Shown here piece by piece: positions 16,071-24,555 of a stretch of 52,740 bases of DNA (its first letter is position 1; each line of letters begins with the position of its first letter). Under the pieces are notes generated by a model. It made no database searches, had not been told where the DNA came from, and was given only the letters and a program-made list of their open reading frames with translations. Origin of the DNA: an uncultured bacterium (lineage in GTDB: Bacteria; Bacillota; Clostridia; Lachnospirales; Lachnospiraceae); assembly GCA_905214955.1 (NCBI GenBank), contig CAJMON010000015.1:1-52740 (forward strand), in the 5' to 3' direction. A program made the translations under genes and the position numbers.

Positions 16071-17507
16071 ATGAGTAACACAGCACAAAACTTGGCAAGT
16101 ACAAGAATCAATTCTTTGCTTGATGAGAACAGTTTTGTTGAGATCGGCAAGTGCATAACTGCCAGAAGCACAGATTTCAACATGCAGCCGGCCGAGGCTC
16201 CGGCAGACGGTGTCATCACCGGCTATGGAGTGATCGACGGAAATCTGGTGTATGTTTACAGCCAGGATGCATCCGTACTGGGAGGAACCATTGGCGAGAT
16301 GCACGCAAAGAAGATCACAGCACTGTATGATCTTGCCATGAAAATGGGCGCTCCGGTAATCGGACTGATCGACTGTGCCGGACTGCGTCTGCAGGAGGCA
16401 ACCGATGCACTGAACGCATTCGGAGAGATCTATTTAAAACAGAGTCTGGCAAGCGGCGTGATTCCACAGATAACTGCCATCTTCGGAACATGCGGCGGAG
16501 GTCTGGCACTGGTGCCGGGACTGACGGACTTTACTTTCATGGAAGAGAAAAAGGCAAAACTTTTTGTAAACACTCCCAACGCACTTGCTGACAACAAGGC
16601 AGGCAAATGCGACACCGCAGATGCAAAATTCCAGAGTGAGGAAGCAGGACTTGCTGACTTTACCGGTACAGAAGAGGAGATCTTTGCAGGCATCCGCCAG
16701 CTGGTTTCCATTCTTCCGGCGAACAACGAGGACGATTCCACATACGAAGAATGCACCGATGATTTAAACCGCGTGTGTGCAGACCTGGAGAATACCGTGG
16801 GTGATACCAGCATTCTTCTTAGCAGCATTTCTGACGACAACCTGTTCGTAGAAGTAAAAGCTGCTTATGCAAAAGAGATGGTGACCGGTTTCATCAAACT
16901 CAACGGCATGACTGTTGGAGCAGTTGCCAACCGTACCGAAGTTTACGGGGATGATGGCGAGAAGAAAGAAGAATTTGAAGCAGTCCTGACTGCAAAGGGT
17001 GCCAGAAAGGCAGCAAAATTCGTAGAATTCTGCGATGCATTTGAGATCCCGGTACTGACCATTACCAATACCACCGGATTCAAGGCTGATCTGCATTCTG
17101 AGAGATGCATTGCAAAAGCAGCCGCACAGCTGACCTACGCATTTGCAAATGCAACCGTTCCCAAGGTCAATGTGATCGCCGGAAAAGCATACGGAAGTGC
17201 ATACACCGTCATGAACAGCAAGGCTCTGGGAGCAGATATGACCTTTGCATGGGAAAATGCTGAAATCGGCATGATGGATGCAAAACTGGCAGCCAAGATC
17301 ATGTATGACGGTTCTGATGCATCTGTGATCAATGAAAAAGCTGCAGAGTACGCTTCTCTTCAGTCCAGCGCCGAAGCTGCTGCAAGAAGAGGCTATGTAG
17401 ATACCCTGATTGAGGCTGCTGATACCAGAAAATATGTGATCGGTGCCTTTGAAATGTTATTCACAAAAAGAGAAGACCGTCCTGCCAAGAAACACGGAAC
17501 GGTTTAA
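16071..17507 (+). CDS. Acyl-CoA carboxyltransferase subunit (MmdA/12S-like)
   Basis: The 478-residue protein belongs to the crotonase-fold carboxyltransferase family of methylmalonyl-CoA decarboxylase alpha, transcarboxylase 12S and propionyl-CoA carboxylase beta. Visible features are PADGVITGYGVIDGNLVYVY, GAPVIGLIDCAGLRLQEATDA, the oxyanion-hole glycines TAIFGTCGGGLALVPGL, and in the second half VLTITNTTGFKADL and GKAYGSAYTVM. It should move a carboxyl group between an acyl-CoA and biotin; which CoA ester is not readable. It is the first gene of a five-gene operon that also encodes an oxaloacetate-type carboxyltransferase. GGAGGG precedes the ATG. Confidence 0.85.
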   Translation: MSNTAQNLASTRINSLLDENSFVEIGKCITARSTDFNMQPAEAPADGVITGYGVIDGNLVYVYSQDASVLGGTIGEMHAKKITALYDLAMKMGAPVIGLIDCAGLRLQEATDALNAFGEIYLKQSLASGVIPQITAIFGTCGGGLALVPGLTDFTFMEEKKAKLFVNTPNALADNKAGKCDTADAKFQSEEAGLADFTGTEEEIFAGIRQLVSILPANNEDDSTYEECTDDLNRVCADLENTVGDTSILLSSISDDNLFVEVKAAYAKEMVTGFIKLNGMTVGAVANRTEVYGDDGEKKEEFEAVLTAKGARKAAKFVEFCDAFEIPVLTITNTTGFKADLHSERCIAKAAAQLTYAFANATVPKVNVIAGKAYGSAYTVMNSKALGADMTFAWENAEIGMMDAKLAAKIMYDGSDASVINEKAAEYASLQSSAEAAARRGYVDTLIEAADTRKYVIGAFEMLFTKREDRPAKKHGTV

Positions 17508-17521
17508 GAGAGGTGAATAAT

Positions 17522-18463
17522 ATGGTGAGAGGAAAACTGAAAAAATATGTTGCAACGGTCCTCGTATCATCTGCTCTGGTGATGTCCTCTTCCTTTGCCT
17601 GTATGGCAGCAGAGTCCGAGACCCAGACAGCTGCCCAGACAGAAACCGCTTCTGAGACTGTAAAAGAGTCAGAGAGTGAAAAAGCTTCTGAGACAGAAAC
17701 AGTATCTGAGTCTGAGAGTGCATCTGGGAATGTTTCTGAGGAAGCCGAAAAAGTAGAATCCGAGATCTCTGAAGAAGAGTCGGAAGTTTCTACTGAAGCA
17801 GCGCCCCAGAGCCAGGAAGATACCTTCAAACAGGCAGCTTCCAACTTGATCCAGCAGATCGCTGCTCTTTCTGATGAGCAGATGGATTCCATTCTGGAAC
17901 AGAAAGATGCGTTTACCACTGCAGCCATTACTTCCTGGAAGGGTGTAAAAAATGATGCAGGTGCTTACCAGTCCATGGGTGAGCAGAAAGTAGATATCAA
18001 GGATACTACCGTGACCATCACTTCCGATGTCCAGTTTGAAAAGCATACCGTATCGGTTGTCCTGACTCTGGATATGAAACAGGGTGTGTATACGGATATG
18101 TCTTTCAACATCGACTATACCTTGGCAGAGAAGATGGAACAGGCAGGTTTAAATACCCTGATGGGTCTTGGTATTGTATTTTGTATGCTGGCGTTCTTAA
18201 GCTTTCTGATCAGCCAGTTCAAACGGATTTCCGGCCTGGAAGCAAAAATGAACAAACAGCCGGAAGCTCCCAAGGCACCTGCAGCCCCTGTGGTACCTGC
18301 GGCAGCACCGGAACCGGAAGAAGAGGAAGAGCTTGCAGGAGATGAAGAACTCGTAGCAGTGATTGCAGCAGCAGTCGCAGCATATGAAGGCAGCGCATCC
18401 ACAGATGGTTTTGTAGTTCGTTCCATCAGAAAATCCAATAACAACAAATGGCGCAGAGCCTAA
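17522..18463 (+). CDS. OadG-like membrane subunit of sodium pump decarboxylase
   Basis: This 313-residue protein fits the gamma-type subunit that links the carboxyltransferase and carrier to the membrane pump. It has an N-terminal signal-like helix (about 8-27), a Ser/Glu/Thr-rich extracellular stretch (about 31-100), a small conserved region, one membrane span around residues 208-231 (LMGLGIVFCMLAFLSFLI), a Pro/Ala/Glu linker, and the C-terminal signature ELVAVIAAAVAAYEG ending in NNKWRRA. It is much longer than proteobacterial OadG (about 80 residues); the outer domain is an addition. Start is the ATG at 17522 with AGAGGTG upstream. Confidence 0.75.
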   Translation: MVRGKLKKYVATVLVSSALVMSSSFACMAAESETQTAAQTETASETVKESESEKASETETVSESESASGNVSEEAEKVESEISEEESEVSTEAAPQSQEDTFKQAASNLIQQIAALSDEQMDSILEQKDAFTTAAITSWKGVKNDAGAYQSMGEQKVDIKDTTVTITSDVQFEKHTVSVVLTLDMKQGVYTDMSFNIDYTLAEKMEQAGLNTLMGLGIVFCMLAFLSFLISQFKRISGLEAKMNKQPEAPKAPAAPVVPAAAPEPEEEEELAGDEELVAVIAAAVAAYEGSASTDGFVVRSIRKSNNNKWRRA

Positions 18464-18483
18464 GTGATACAGGAGGAATCAAA

Positions 18484-18861
18484 ATGAAAACATATACGAT
18501 CACAGTAAACGGAACTGCATATGACGTAACCGTAGAAGAAGGAACAGGTACTGGCGCAGCAGCACCGGCAGCAGCTCCCAAAGCAGCACCGAAGGCAGCT
18601 CCTAAGGCAGCACCGAAAGCCGCTCCCAAGGCAGCAGCAGGCGCTGGCAGCGTAAAAGTAACTGCTTCTGTACCGGGCAAGGTATGCAAGGTAGAAGCAA
18701 GTGTTGGACAGGCTGTAAAAGCTGGTGATTCCATCATCATTCTGGAAGCTATGAAGATGGAGATCCCGGTAGTTGCTCCGCAGGACGGCACCGTGGCAAG
18801 TATTGATGTTGCAACAGGAGACGCAGTAGAATCCGGCGATACCTTAGCAACAATGAACTAA
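18484..18861 (+). CDS. Biotin carboxyl carrier protein of the decarboxylase
   Basis: The 125-residue protein is a biotin carrier. A short N-terminal strand region is followed by an Ala-Pro-Lys linker (residues about 25-52) and a biotinyl domain with the attachment site E88-A-M-K91-M-E93, where K91 should carry biotin. It shuttles carboxylate between the two carboxyltransferases and the pump. It is the only biotin domain visible in this operon: the oadA product lacks one. GGAGGAATCAAA precedes the ATG. Confidence 0.92.
   Translation: MKTYTITVNGTAYDVTVEEGTGTGAAAPAAAPKAAPKAAPKAAPKAAPKAAAGAGSVKVTASVPGKVCKVEASVGQAVKAGDSIIILEAMKMEIPVVAPQDGTVASIDVATGDAVESGDTLATMN
18571..18630 (+). repeat. Five 12-base coding repeats (AAPK linker)
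   Basis: Five consecutive 12-base units each encode Ala-Ala-Pro-Lys, with mostly synonymous differences between units. They build the flexible linker of the biotin carrier and are a likely site of length variation between strains. Confidence 0.8.
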
Positions 18862-18879
18862 TACACTGGAGGTAGAAAC

Positions 18880-20028
18880 ATGTCATATGTAGCTGAGACA
18901 TTGTCGAACCTGCTCCATCAGACAGCATTTTTCAACCTTACCTGGGGAAATTACCTGATGATCCTGGTAGCCTGCGTATTCTTATACCTGGCAATCCGAA
19001 AAGGGTTTGAGCCGCTGCTCCTGGTTCCTATTGCGTTTGGTATGCTGCTTGTAAATATCTATCCGGACATCATGGCAAATCCGGAAGATACTTCCAATGG
19101 AGTAGGCGGACTTTTACATTATTTCTACATCTTGGATGAGTGGAGTATTTTACCGTCCCTGATTTTTATGGGTGTAGGTGCCATGACAGACTTTGGTCCG
19201 CTGATTGCAAACCCCATCAGTTTCCTGATGGGTGCTGCCGCACAGCTGGGTATTTATGTAGCATATTTCCTGGCAATCTTCCTTGGATTCAATGGAAAGG
19301 CAGCAGCAGCCATCTCCATCATTGGAGGAGCTGACGGTCCGACTTCCATTTTCCTGGCAGGAAAACTGGGACAGTCCAGCCTGATGGGTCCCATCGCAGT
19401 GGCAGCATATTCTTATATGTCCCTGGTACCCATCATCCAGCCGCCTATCATGAAGGCGCTGACTACAGAAGAAGAGCGGAAGATCAAGATGCAGCAGCTT
19501 CGTCCGGTTTCCAAACTGGAAAAGATCCTGTTCCCCATTGTGATCACCATCGTTGTGTGTCTGCTTCTGCCGACCACAGCTCCTCTGGTAGGTATGCTGA
19601 TGTTAGGTAACCTGTTCCGTGAGAGCGGCGTTGTAAAACAGCTTACCGAGACCGCTTCCAATGCTCTGATGTACATCGTTGTTATCCTGCTGGGTACTTC
19701 TGTAGGTGCTTCCACCAGTGCAGAAGCATTCCTGAACCTGGATACCTTAAAGATCGTTGCTCTGGGTCTGGCTGCATTCGCATTCGGTACCGCAGGAGGT
19801 GTTCTTCTTGGAAAACTGATGTGCAAGCTTTCCGGCGGCAAGATCAATCCGTTGATTGGTTCTGCAGGTGTATCTGCCGTTCCTATGGCAGCCCGTGTAT
19901 CCCAGAAAGTGGGTGCTGAAGCAGATCCTACAAACTTCCTGCTGATGCACGCAATGGGACCAAACGTAGCAGGCGTTATCGGTACGGCTGTTGCAGCAGG
20001 TACCTTCATGGCGATCTTTGGAGTGTAA
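18880..20028 (+). CDS. Oxaloacetate decarboxylase beta-type Na+ pump subunit
   Basis: The 382-residue, multi-span membrane protein decarboxylates carboxybiotin and uses the energy to export Na+. Family hallmarks are NPISFLMGAAAQLGIYVAYF, the ion-binding loop IIGGADGPTSIFLA with the conserved Asp, and the C-terminal NPLIGSAGVSAVPMAARVSQ followed by NFLLMHAMGPNVAGVIG. It is nearly the same length as known beta subunits. GGAGG lies seven bases before the ATG. Being in an operon with two carboxyltransferases, it could drain carboxybiotin made from either substrate. Confidence 0.92.
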   Translation: MSYVAETLSNLLHQTAFFNLTWGNYLMILVACVFLYLAIRKGFEPLLLVPIAFGMLLVNIYPDIMANPEDTSNGVGGLLHYFYILDEWSILPSLIFMGVGAMTDFGPLIANPISFLMGAAAQLGIYVAYFLAIFLGFNGKAAAAISIIGGADGPTSIFLAGKLGQSSLMGPIAVAAYSYMSLVPIIQPPIMKALTTEEERKIKMQQLRPVSKLEKILFPIVITIVVCLLLPTTAPLVGMLMLGNLFRESGVVKQLTETASNALMYIVVILLGTSVGASTSAEAFLNLDTLKIVALGLAAFAFGTAGGVLLGKLMCKLSGGKINPLIGSAGVSAVPMAARVSQKVGAEADPTNFLLMHAMGPNVAGVIGTAVAAGTFMAIFGV

Positions 20029-20049
20029 TTATTATTCAGGAGGAAAATC

Positions 20050-21462
20050 ATGGCTGAAACAGTAAAAAAACCAATTAAAATTACAGAGACGATTCTGCGT
20101 GATGCACATCAGTCCCTGATTGCTACCAGAATGACGACTGAGCAGATGCTGCCCATCGTGCCTCTTATGGATAAAGTAGGCTATCATTCAGTAGAGTGCT
20201 GGGGAGGCGCTACCTTCGATGCGTCTTTACGTTTCCTGAAGGAAGATCCCTGGGAAAGACTTCGTAAATTCCGTGATGGATTCAAAAATACCAAACTGCA
20301 GATGCTGTTCCGTGGACAGAATATCTTAGGATATCGTCCATATGCAGATGATGTAGTAGAGTATTTCGTGCAGAAATCCATCGCAAACGGTATTGATATC
20401 ATCCGTATCTTTGACTGCTTAAACGACCTGCGCAACCTGCAGACCGCTGTAAAGGCAGCCAACAAAGAAAAAGGACATGCACAGGTTGCTCTGTCCTATA
20501 CATTAGGTGATGCTTACACCCTGGATTATTGGGTAGATATGGCTAAGAAGATCCAGGATATGGGTGCAAACTCCATCTGTATCAAGGATATGGCAGGTCT
20601 TCTGCTTCCCTACAAGGCTACCGAGCTGGTAAGCGCCTTAAAAGAAGCTGTAGAGATCCCCATCCAGCTGCATACCCACTATACTTCCGGTGTTGCTTCC
20701 ATGACTTACATGAAAGCAGTAGAAGCTGGTGTGGATGTCATCGATACCGCTATGTCACCGTTTGCAATGGGTACTTCACAGCCGGCTACCGAAGTTATGG
20801 TAGAGACCTTCAAGGGAACTCCGTATGATACCGGTCTGGATCAGAAGCTGTTAGCTGAAATTGCTGACTACTTCCGTCCGATCCGTGACAACGCTCTGGA
20901 GACAGGACTGTTAAATCCGAAGAACTTAGGTGTCAACATCAAGACTCTGCTGTACCAGGTACCGGGTGGAATGCTTTCCAACCTGACTTCCCAGTTAAAA
21001 GAACAGCACGCAGAAGACAAATTCTACGATGTTCTGGAAGAAGTGCCCAGAGTAAGAAAAGACCTTGGAGAGCCGCCTCTGGTAACTCCGTCTTCTCAGA
21101 TCGTAGGTACACAGGCTGTATTTAACGTTCTGACCGGCGAGAGATACAAGATGGTTACCAAAGAGACCAAGGCTGTTCTTTCTGGTGAGTATGGTGCAAC
21201 TGTAAAACCGTTCAACAAAGAAGTACAGAAGAAGTGCATCGGCGATGCTAAAGTGATCACCTGCCGTCCGGCAGACCTGATCCCGGACGAGCTGGATACA
21301 CTGGAAAAAGAGATGGGCACTTGGAAAGAGCAGGATGAGGACGTATTAACCTACGCTCTGTTCCCGCAGGTAGCAACTGACTTCTTCAAATACAGACAGG
21401 CAAAGGAAACCAAAGTAGATCCGGCCGTGGCTGATACAAAGAACAAAGCATATCCGGTATAA
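20050..21462 (+). CDS. Oxaloacetate decarboxylase alpha-type carboxyltransferase (5S-like)
   Basis: The 470-residue protein has the HMGL-like TIM barrel of pyruvate/oxaloacetate carboxyltransferases: ITETILRDAHQSLIATRM with the metal-binding Asp, ECWGGATFD, LRNLQTAVKA, SICIKDMAGLLLPYKA with the carbamylated-Lys region, and IQLHTHYTSGVASM with the metal histidines. The conserved PYC_OADA domain follows. It stops without a biotinyl domain, so it resembles the transcarboxylase 5S subunit or a split OadA that relies on the carrier at 18484. It is the last gene of the operon and is followed by a folded non-coding segment. Confidence 0.92.
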   Translation: MAETVKKPIKITETILRDAHQSLIATRMTTEQMLPIVPLMDKVGYHSVECWGGATFDASLRFLKEDPWERLRKFRDGFKNTKLQMLFRGQNILGYRPYADDVVEYFVQKSIANGIDIIRIFDCLNDLRNLQTAVKAANKEKGHAQVALSYTLGDAYTLDYWVDMAKKIQDMGANSICIKDMAGLLLPYKATELVSALKEAVEIPIQLHTHYTSGVASMTYMKAVEAGVDVIDTAMSPFAMGTSQPATEVMVETFKGTPYDTGLDQKLLAEIADYFRPIRDNALETGLLNPKNLGVNIKTLLYQVPGGMLSNLTSQLKEQHAEDKFYDVLEEVPRVRKDLGEPPLVTPSSQIVGTQAVFNVLTGERYKMVTKETKAVLSGEYGATVKPFNKEVQKKCIGDAKVITCRPADLIPDELDTLEKEMGTWKEQDEDVLTYALFPQVATDFFKYRQAKETKVDPAVADTKNKAYPV

Positions 21463-21468
21463 TTTACG

Positions 21469-21716
21469 ATGAAAGTCCTGGACGACAGCCATGAAAGAGC
21501 TATGCTTGCATGAGCGAATTCATAGATATCGGACAGGCTAAACTGTATGAGTAAGCAGGGCGGCAGCCCGAATTACGCATACGGCGGCAGCTGTGGGGGC
21601 GCCAAAGGCGCGTAGCAGCTGACTTTCATGTATGGCAGTGCCCGCCATCAGGCGGCATGTCAGTTTCGGAAGAAAGGGCTTCCGCGCAGAGAAATTCTGT
21701 GCGGGGCCTTTTTTCG
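21469..21716 (+). ncRNA. Candidate structured RNA downstream of oadA, class unknown
   Basis: No coding frame fits this gap, yet it folds strongly. ATGAAAGTC (21469-21477) pairs perfectly with GACTTTCAT (21621-21629), enclosing several helices. TGTATGAGTAA (21544-21554) pairs with TTACGCATACG (21573-21583) over 10 of 11 positions around an inner GGGC/GCCC stem. CAGCTG (21588-21593) pairs with CAGCT (21616-21620), enclosing GCGCC/GGCGC. A terminator ends the segment. I do not recognise a known class (not RNase P, SRP, tmRNA, or a riboswitch I can name). It may be the processed 3' UTR of the operon or a separate RNA. Confidence 0.6.
21674..21716 (+). terminator. Intrinsic terminator ending the decarboxylase operon / RNA
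   Basis: CCGCGCAGA (21682-21690) pairs with TCTGTGCGG (21696-21704), extended by AAGG/CCTT outside, and is followed by TTTTTT. Confidence 0.8.
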
Positions 21717-21845
21717 TAGATGAAATGCATTTCCTGCTGTGCCGCCTGCTTTCTTAGTGTACTTTCCAGAAGATTTGTGCTATACTGACTGCATTGTGCG
21801 TAAGCAAAATCAAAAGAGATGGAAAATAGAGAAGGACAGCCGAAG

Positions 21846-22643
21846 ATGAGCAATGCATTTTATGAAATTCTGGAAAAAATCGGACTGAAAGGAAAAGAAT
21901 CTGGGCTGGAAGAAGAGAAGAAGCCTAAGTCAGCGAAAGCAGACCCTGGATTTCCCGGAAGAATGTCCAGGCTTCTGGACATGGGAAATACCTTTGAAGG
22001 GGTGACAGACAAAGAAATCTTTCATGCCATTCTCCAGTCAGATGTGGAAAATCTGAAAAAAACCATGGAACAAAACGAGGAGGCAGCGTTTTCGGCAGCC
22101 GTGGAAATGATCCAGAAAGCCAGAACCATCTACATCATCGGAATCAGAAGCTGTGAGCCCTTAGCAGAGCTTCTGGGATTTTACTTAAATATGATGTTTG
22201 AAAATGTGCGGGTGATCAAAACCAGCAGCGTCAGCGAGATTTTTGAGCAGATGCTTCGCATTGGCCCGGAAGACGTCGTGGTGGGTATCAGCTTTCCAAG
22301 ATACTCCATGCGGACGTTGAAAGCCCTGGAATTTGCCAACAGCCGGAATGCCGGAGTTATTGCAGTGACAGACAACGTCCATTCACCTCTGAATCTGTAT
22401 TCCTCCTGCAACCTCATTGCGGCCAGCCAGATGGCATCCGTGGTGGATTCCCTGACAGCTCCCTTAAGCCTTTTAAACGCCCTGGTGGTGGCTCTCGGAG
22501 TGCGCAGGCAGGAAGCCATGAAAAAGAGCCTGGAAGAATTAGAACAGGTTTGGCAGGATTATCAGTTTTACGGCATTGATGAGATGGAACAGCCATCGGA
22601 GGATATCCAGATCTGGCAGAGAGGAGAAGAAAAACATGAGTAA
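21846..22643 (+). CDS. SIS-domain protein related to MurR/RpiR regulators, without an evident HTH
   Basis: The 265-residue protein carries the SIS phosphosugar-binding fold of RpiR-type regulators: QKARTIYIIGIRSCEPLAEL, VVVGISFPRYSMRTLKA, VIAVTDNVHSPLNLYSSC and a C-terminal helix. RpiR regulators normally have an 80-residue HTH before this; here the first 40 residues are polar and Lys/Glu-rich (GLEEEKKPKSAKADPG) and I see no helix-turn-helix. The upstream DNA has no room for one before the preceding terminator. It may bind a sugar phosphate without binding DNA. It overlaps the next gene by eight bases. An in-frame ATG at 21819 is an alternative start. Confidence 0.65.
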   Translation: MSNAFYEILEKIGLKGKESGLEEEKKPKSAKADPGFPGRMSRLLDMGNTFEGVTDKEIFHAILQSDVENLKKTMEQNEEAAFSAAVEMIQKARTIYIIGIRSCEPLAELLGFYLNMMFENVRVIKTSSVSEIFEQMLRIGPEDVVVGISFPRYSMRTLKALEFANSRNAGVIAVTDNVHSPLNLYSSCNLIAASQMASVVDSLTAPLSLLNALVVALGVRRQEAMKKSLEELEQVWQDYQFYGIDEMEQPSEDIQIWQRGEEKHE

Positions 22644-23862
22644 GGTGGTCATTGCAGGATGCGGCGCAGCAGGAATGTATGCGGCCATTACCGCGGCCCA
22701 GGCAGGACATCAGGTGCTTGTCTGCGAAAAGAATGAAAAACCTGGGAAAAAGCTGTATATCACGGGAAAAGGGCGGTGCAATGTCACCAACGACTGTGAT
22801 CCGGAAGAGTTTCTGAAAAATGTGTGCACCAATCGGAAATTTCTGTACAGTGCCATTTATGGCTGCACCAGCCAGGACGTGATGGACTTTTTTGAAAGCC
22901 ATGGGCTGAAATTAAAAACAGAGCGGGGAAACCGAGTCTTTCCGGCATCGGATCATTCCTCTGATGTCATTGCTGCTCTGCGAAAAACCATGCAGTCCTT
23001 TGGAATAGAGACCAGATTTCGTGCCCCGGTAAAGCGGATTCTGGCAGAGGATGGCCGTGCGGCAGGAGTTGTTTTGGAAAATGGAGAAAAGATTTCGGCA
23101 GATGCCGTGATTGTGGCCACAGGAGGTCTTGCTTATCCAAGCACCGGTTCCACTGGAGACGGCTACCGTTTTGCAAAAGAGACGGGGCATACCGTGACAG
23201 AGCAGTATCCAGCACTGGTTCCTATGAACATCAAAGAAGATATTCCAGGAAGGCTTCAGGGACTTTCCCTGAAAAATGTCCAGGTGTCTGTGATGGATGG
23301 AAAAAAGCGGATCTACGAAGATTTCGGGGAAATGATGTTTACCCATTTTGGTGTTACCGGCCCTCTGATTTTAAGTGCCAGCAGTGCAGTGGGAGCAAAG
23401 CAGAGAGGAAAAGAACTGACTCTTTCCATTGATTTAAAACCGGCGCTTTCCGAAGAGCAGTTAGATGCCAGAATCCTGCGGGACTTTGACAACGAAAAAA
23501 ATAAGCAGTTTAAAAATGCCCTGGGAGGCTTATTTCCTTCAAAACTGATTCCGGTGATGATCGAAGTGTCCGGAATTGATCCGGAAAAGAAAGTCCACGA
23601 GATTTCCAGGGAAGAAAGACGGAATTTTTCAAACAAAATCAAAAACTTCCGGTTGACCATAACAGGCTTTCGAGATTATAATGAGTCTATCATCACCAGA
23701 GGAGGCGTGAGCGTGAAGGAAGTCAATCCTTCCACTATGGAATCCAGGATTCTTCCAGGGTTGTTTTTCGCAGGAGAAGTGCTGGATTTAGACGCGCTCA
23801 CCGGAGGGTTTAACCTGCAGATTGCGTGGGCCACCGGACGTGCCGCCGGTCTGGGAATATAA
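22636..23862 (+). CDS. NAD(P)/FAD-dependent oxidoreductase (HI0933/BaiN-like)
   Basis: The 408-residue flavoprotein starts with a dinucleotide-binding loop VVIAGCGAAGMYAAI and has the family signature KKLYITGKGRCNVTN, then IVATGGLAYPSTGSTGDG, FTHFGVTGPLILSASS and FFAGEVLDLDALTGGFNLQ. BaiN-type enzymes reduce double bonds in bile-acid intermediates in some gut Clostridia, but most members have unknown substrates and this genomic context (cmk, ispH) does not suggest bile-acid metabolism. ATG at 22636 overlaps the preceding stop by eight bases, implying coupled translation. Confidence 0.8.
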   Translation: MSKVVIAGCGAAGMYAAITAAQAGHQVLVCEKNEKPGKKLYITGKGRCNVTNDCDPEEFLKNVCTNRKFLYSAIYGCTSQDVMDFFESHGLKLKTERGNRVFPASDHSSDVIAALRKTMQSFGIETRFRAPVKRILAEDGRAAGVVLENGEKISADAVIVATGGLAYPSTGSTGDGYRFAKETGHTVTEQYPALVPMNIKEDIPGRLQGLSLKNVQVSVMDGKKRIYEDFGEMMFTHFGVTGPLILSASSAVGAKQRGKELTLSIDLKPALSEEQLDARILRDFDNEKNKQFKNALGGLFPSKLIPVMIEVSGIDPEKKVHEISREERRNFSNKIKNFRLTITGFRDYNESIITRGGVSVKEVNPSTMESRILPGLFFAGEVLDLDALTGGFNLQIAWATGRAAGLGI

Positions 23863-23883
23863 AGGAGGATGAAAGGGAAACGT

Positions 23884-24555
23884 ATGAGCTTTAACATCGC
23901 CATTGACGGGCCGGCAGGAGCCGGAAAAAGCACCATTGCAAAGGAGCTTGCCCACCGCCTGTCATTTATCTACGTGGACACCGGAGCCATGTACCGGGCT
24001 GCCGCTGTGTATTTTTTGGAGCATGGGATTTCTCCGGATGATGCAAAAGCAGTGGAATCGGCATGTGGGGAAGTCCACATTTCGGTGGATTATGCAGATG
24101 GAGAGCAGCAGGTGTATTTAAACGGGGAAAATGTAAATGCAAAGCTGCGTACAGAAGCAGTCAGCGAAGCTACTTCAAAGGTTTCGGCCATCGGTGCAGT
24201 GAGAGATCTTCTGCTTGCCCCTCAGAGGGATTTTGCAGCCAGATATGATATTATCATGGATGGCAGGGACATTGGAACAAATGTGCTTCCAAATGCCCAG
24301 TTAAAGATCTACCTGACAGCCAGCGTTGAAACCAGAGCCAGACGGCGCTATGAGGAATCCATAAAGAGAGGCGAACAGGCAGAACTGTCCGAGATCGCTG
24401 CGAAGATTGAAAGCCGGGATTACCGGGATATGCACCGGGATATCGCTCCATTAAAACAGGCAGAGGATGCCGTCTGCGTGGATACGTCTGACATGGATAT
24501 CGCCCAGGTGACGGATGCGATTCTGAAACTGTATCAGGAAAGGGCAGGCGTATGA
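23884..24555 (+). CDS. cmk: Cytidylate kinase
   Basis: The 223-residue NMP kinase phosphorylates CMP and dCMP. It shows the P-loop DGPAGAGKSTIAKELA, the family motif YVDTGAMYRAAA, the CMP-binding insert, and DGRDIGTNVLPNAQLKIYLTAS followed by ARRRYEE and SRDYRDMHRDIAPL. The ATG at 23884 fits the family start (MSFNIAIDGPAG); the upstream ATG at 23869 abuts the GGAGG and is unlikely. It overlaps ispH by four bases. Confidence 0.95.
   Translation: MSFNIAIDGPAGAGKSTIAKELAHRLSFIYVDTGAMYRAAAVYFLEHGISPDDAKAVESACGEVHISVDYADGEQQVYLNGENVNAKLRTEAVSEATSKVSAIGAVRDLLLAPQRDFAARYDIIMDGRDIGTNVLPNAQLKIYLTASVETRARRRYEESIKRGEQAELSEIAAKIESRDYRDMHRDIAPLKQAEDAVCVDTSDMDIAQVTDAILKLYQERAGV

Noticed and set aside
18426..18791. 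A minus-strand Ala-rich frame opposite the biotin carrier
   Set aside because: The repeats come from the AAPK-coding units read backwards; there is no independent start or binding site.
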